DNA from: Micromonospora sp. KC606
GTDB lineage: Bacteria; Actinomycetota; Actinomycetes; Mycobacteriales; Micromonosporaceae
Length of the DNA: 64,000 bases
Assembly: GCF_004348675.1 (NCBI RefSeq)
Contig: NZ_SMKN01000002.1
Coordinates: 1 to 64,000 of the forward strand
Reading direction: 5' to 3'
The notes beneath the pieces are model-generated. The model saw nothing but the letters and a program-made list of their open reading frames with translations, searched no databases and had not been told where the DNA came from. Both the position numbers and the translations under genes were made by a program. This document shows, one piece after another, positions 61,098-64,000 of the stretch. Position 1 is the stretch's first letter, and every line of letters starts with the position of its first letter.

Positions 61098-62137
61098 GCC
61101 TCCAACAGAGCCGCCGGGTCCGCTGGCCCCAAGGTGGCGTACCTCGCGCCCTTGCCATGGGAGCAGTGCCGTCGAAGCGCCCTGTGCGTGTGTTGCTCAC
61201 CGGAGCAACCGGCTACCTCGGCCGTTGGGTCGCCGAGGGGTTCGCCGCACTTGGCGACGATGTCACGACCTTCTCCGGGCGACAGCTCGCCGAACCGTCG
61301 GTGGAAACGGCCCGAGTTCTGCGGGAGGCGACGGCCAAGGCCGACGTCGTCTGCCATCTGGCCGCCGCGACGCCGCTCCAGCCCGGCCCGCCGAACGGCG
61401 CTGCCTACGCGCAGGGCATCGTCGACGCGACGCACCTGCTTCTCGACGCGGCCGCCGCAACGAGCCGGTGCCATGTCGTGTTCGCATCAACCGCAATGAT
61501 CACCGGTCTGAACGGAGCGAGGACCAGGTCGGAGTCCGAAAGGGTGGCCTACGCTGAGTCGAAGCTGGTCGCCGAGCAACTCGTCGAGCGCTACAGCGCC
61601 CAGGCGAGCCCGGCCATCTCGTTGAGGTTGAACACACTCAGCGGACCGCGAATCCAGCCCGACCGTGGCGTCGTCGCCGCGGCGCTACGCGCCGCTCACG
61701 AAAGCCGGCCCTTTCCCGTGTACGGCAGAGGATCATCAGGCCGCGACTATCTGCATGTCCTCGATGCTGCGCGCGCGGTTATCTCCGCTGCACGCCGGCC
61801 GACCGCCCGCTACCAGGCCATCGAGATCGGCAGCGGCCAGCTGGCCACAATCGAAGCCATCGTCGCGGCCGTGGAACGCGTGACCCGGCGCCGCGTGCTG
61901 CGCCGGTACCTGCCCGACCGCGCCGATGTCGACGAGCGACCCGCGTGTGACCTGCGTCCGGCCCGAGAAGCGCTCGGCTGGACGCCGACCCGATCCCAGC
62001 TCGCGACGATCGTCAGCGACCAGTGGGCCGAGCAGCAGGCCCCGGGCACGTTCGCGGCGCGCCTCGTCTGGGACCTTGACGCGTCCGGTCGGCCGCTGAC
62101 GATCATCCCGCCGCACGGGGACCAGGGGTCCGCATGA
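61094..62137 (+). CDS. NAD-dependent epimerase/dehydratase (extended SDR)
   Basis: GTG 61094 overlaps the methyltransferase stop, giving 347 residues; an in-frame ATG at 61158 is nearer to the fold. The nucleotide loop is VLLTGATGYLGRWVAEG. DVVCHLAAATPLQPGP, HVVFASTAMI with the catalytic serine/threonine region and the YAESKLVAEQL YxxxK motif follow. SLRLNTLSGPRIQP and RDYLHVLDAARAV complete the sugar-epimerase-like pattern. It may modify a sugar or a polyketide-derived hydroxy/keto group. About 250 bases without a clear gene follow. Confidence 0.82.
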   Translation: MSLQQSRRVRWPQGGVPRALAMGAVPSKRPVRVLLTGATGYLGRWVAEGFAALGDDVTTFSGRQLAEPSVETARVLREATAKADVVCHLAAATPLQPGPPNGAAYAQGIVDATHLLLDAAAATSRCHVVFASTAMITGLNGARTRSESERVAYAESKLVAEQLVERYSAQASPAISLRLNTLSGPRIQPDRGVVAAALRAAHESRPFPVYGRGSSGRDYLHVLDAARAVISAARRPTARYQAIEIGSGQLATIEAIVAAVERVTRRRVLRRYLPDRADVDERPACDLRPAREALGWTPTRSQLATIVSDQWAEQQAPGTFAARLVWDLDASGRPLTIIPPHGDQGSA

Positions 62138-62393
62138 CGCCGCGAGGCAGCGGGCTGCACGCCGCCGTTCCCGGCCCGTGCTCGTTGGCGCCGGCATCAC
62201 GCCGCTTGGTGCCGCGCTGGATTTCGCCTACGAAGCGTGGTCGGTCGCCTACGAAACGGCGCTCGAGGTCATCGCGCCATCCAGGCATTCGTCAGGGCCG
62301 CCGCGGCCTGGTCACCTCCGTCGGCGTGTGCCTGCTTCGCCGCGGCCACGAGTCGCCCGACCAGCCCCGACATTCGCGAGCAGGAGACTGACA

Positions 62394-64000
62394 ATGACGA
62401 ACGCGCGCTCCGCCTCGCCAGCGCCGGACAACACCATGCAGGCATTTGACCTGATCGTCGTTGGCGGTGGCATCGCTGGGCTGTCGGCCGCCTACTACTG
62501 GATCACGGACGTCGACCGAGACGCACGAATTTTGATCATCGAGCAGAGTGCGCGGATCGGCGGCCCAGCAATCCAGCACGCCTTCGAGGTCGACGGTCGG
62601 AGGCTGATCTCGCCGGGCGGCGCTCAGGACCTCACCTTCCCCTCCGCCTTCGCCCCCGCGGTGAAATCCGCCTTGTCCAAGCTCGGCGTCGACACCGATC
62701 GTTTCTACTCCGACTCGGCACCAGCGCATTACATCGAGCGGGGCGCCGGTGGCCACGGATTCGCCTTCGCGGCGTCGGTTTGGGGGCGAAGCCACCTGGT
62801 CGCCGACGACCAGGCGGCCGCCGCTGACTTCGCCGCTGCACCCATCGCGCGTCGGGCGAGACCAGAGGTGGCTGCTCTGGTCAGCCAACCGACTGACTGG
62901 CTCAAGGGCAGGACCGATGACGAGAAGCTCGCCGAGCTACGAAGCCGGAGCTGTGACCAACTGCTTCGAGACTTCGCCTCGCTCGACGACGACACGCATC
63001 GATTCTTGCGATACAGCACGTCTGCGCAGTCGGGCATGACTTTCGACCAGCACCCTGCCCTCGACGCCGCGCTCGTCGGCTACATGGGCTTGAACGGGCT
63101 CGGTATCCGCGCGGCCGGCGACCCCTGGGAGGGGTTGACCCAAACCGGCGCAAGGTTCTTTCCGCACATGGACCCGCCAATATTCCGGTTCCCAGACGGC
63201 AACGCAACCATCGCTCGGGCGATCGCGCACCACCTCATCCCCGACCTGTTCGGCGCCACCACCGTCGACGACCGGCTCACGGCCGTCATGTCCATCGACG
63301 CGCTCGACCGGCCAGGTAGCCAGGTCCAGATCCGCCTCAACTCCAAGGCCACCAACCTTCGACATGACGGATCCGGCAACGTCGTTGTCGATGTCGAGCA
63401 CCCTGGCGAAGGCACGAACACGTACCGGGGGCGAGCCGCGATCGTCGCCGCCCCCGCGTTCGCCGCGGCGCGGCTCGTCCCAGAGCTCGAGCGAGACCAG
63501 CAGGCGACTGCTGCCTCTCTCGGCCGGTACCCAATCGTGTCCGCCTCCATCGCCTTTCGGAACTGGCGCGCCTGGCAGTCGCTCGGTATCTCTCGCATCT
63601 CCTGGCCCGGCCACCCCACCTGGCAGATCGCTGGACTGGAGTTCCCAGTCACCATCGGAGCCTCCGCCCCGTCGCAGTCGCCCGACAACCCGACGACTGC
63701 GACCGCGCTCGGATCACTCACCGCGGCGGGCATGACGCCCGCCGCCGGCGCAGCCGCTGGCCGTCGCCGGCTTGCCGCGGCCGCAGCACGCCGCGAGATC
63801 GCCTCGGAACTGCGGAACCTCCTGACTGATGCCCTCGCTCCCGGTGGATTCGATGCCGAACGCGACATCGCCGAAGCCCGGATCGAGATCTGGCCGCACG
63901 GCTACGCCCGCTACAGCACCTCGCGCGATCGCCCAGGCGACGGCGACGCCGCGACCGAGGCACGACGTCAGCTCGCTGCCGGCGTAGGACGGATCGCCAT
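62394..64000 (+). CDS. FAD-dependent oxidoreductase, amine-oxidase/phytoene-desaturase type (3' end outside window)
   Basis: ATG 62394, with aggag upstream, opens a frame that is uninterrupted to the window end (535 codons). The FAD-binding motif is LIVVGGGIAGLSAAYYW near residue 20, followed by ILIIEQSARIGG. Later segments include YMGLNGLGIRAAGDPWEGL, FRFPDGNATIARAIAHHLIP and RGRAAIVAAPAFAAARLVP, the layout of NAD(P)-binding amine-oxidase-like proteins. It may desaturate or oxidise the product of the neighbouring polyketide genes. The same frame is open upstream to about 62170, but no better start is seen there. Confidence 0.85.
   Translation, partial: MTNARSASPAPDNTMQAFDLIVVGGGIAGLSAAYYWITDVDRDARILIIEQSARIGGPAIQHAFEVDGRRLISPGGAQDLTFPSAFAPAVKSALSKLGVDTDRFYSDSAPAHYIERGAGGHGFAFAASVWGRSHLVADDQAAAADFAAAPIARRARPEVAALVSQPTDWLKGRTDDEKLAELRSRSCDQLLRDFASLDDDTHRFLRYSTSAQSGMTFDQHPALDAALVGYMGLNGLGIRAAGDPWEGLTQTGARFFPHMDPPIFRFPDGNATIARAIAHHLIPDLFGATTVDDRLTAVMSIDALDRPGSQVQIRLNSKATNLRHDGSGNVVVDVEHPGEGTNTYRGRAAIVAAPAFAAARLVPELERDQQATAASLGRYPIVSASIAFRNWRAWQSLGISRISWPGHPTWQIAGLEFPVTIGASAPSQSPDNPTTATALGSLTAAGMTPAAGAAAGRRRLAAAAARREIASELRNLLTDALAPGGFDAERDIAEARIEIWPHGYARYSTSRDRPGDGDAATEARRQLAAGVGRIA

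Noticed and set aside
62138-62393. Small gene between the epimerase and the FAD oxidoreductase (GAGITPLGAALDFAYEAW)
   Set aside because: The frame is continuous with the oxidoreductase and lacks its own stop, start signal or family similarity; the RBS-supported ATG 62394 is preferred.
1-64000. CRISPR array
   Set aside because: No run of regularly spaced identical repeats was seen on reading through; the only notable repeats are the 47-base pair and the 11-bp-period operator.

Overview
The window is high-GC (about 70%) actinobacterial DNA. GTG starts, ATGA/GTGA overlaps, LAL and SARP regulators, DUF2510-type motifs and IS5/ISL3/IS630 debris make a Micromonosporaceae-like genome (Micromonospora or a relative) the best guess. 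No rRNA or complete tRNA is present, so the species cannot be fixed. The window reads as an accessory patchwork rather than core genome.

Layout. (1) 1-16 kb is a defence island: a double-ATPase KGGVGR protein (5' end outside the window), a dead IS630 copy, a complete four-gene Wadjet-type anti-plasmid system (jetA-D: DUF2397, DUF2398, SMC-like ATPase, Toprim DUF2399), a dead IS5 copy, a DUF4041 + GIY-YIG (T5orf172) nuclease that resembles the phage-injection nuclease SNIPE, and a DnaQ-type exonuclease with TerB-like, BRCT and DUF2510 parts. (2) 16-19 kb holds an unknown conserved-looking gene, a 3' tRNA-Lys(CTT) fragment with a terminator, and an integrase broken by an in-frame amber codon. 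(3) 19-25 kb: RibD-type reductase, ECF sigma factor with a SnoaL-like tail, an orphan CdiA-type toxin tip with a SitI3-type immunity gene, and a two-component system with a membrane protein. (4) 25-30 kb is a graveyard of IS and gene fragments with VOC and DUF1905 genes. (5) 30-41 kb: secreted/sortase-anchored surface genes, two large LAL regulators, a quinone reductase/FMN reductase pair and DsbA-like and SnoaL-like genes.

(6) 42.1-50.4 kb looks like a self-contained cluster for an exported, cysteine-rich peptide: S26 signal peptidase, MauE-like and thioredoxin-like redox proteins, ABC exporter, SARP activator, a 73-residue precursor with eight cysteines, and an FtsX permease plus ATPase. 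Three direct repeats with an exact 11-bp period lie just upstream of the peptide gene and fit a SARP operator. I do not recognise this cluster as a described class, and it is the best candidate for an undescribed system.

(7) 51-64 kb is the left part of a polyketide-type cluster: a decayed hot-dog thioesterase resembling enediyne TEBC enzymes, UnbV and UnbU homologues (members of the conserved enediyne cassette), then ACP, ketosynthase, short chain-length-factor-like ketosynthase, ketoreductase, second ketosynthase, methyltransferase, NAD-dependent epimerase/dehydratase and an FAD oxidoreductase cut by the window end. The genes overlap by a few bases and look like one operon. An enediyne cassette pair directly next to a dissociated (type II, aryl-polyene-like) set instead of an iterative PKSE is unusual.
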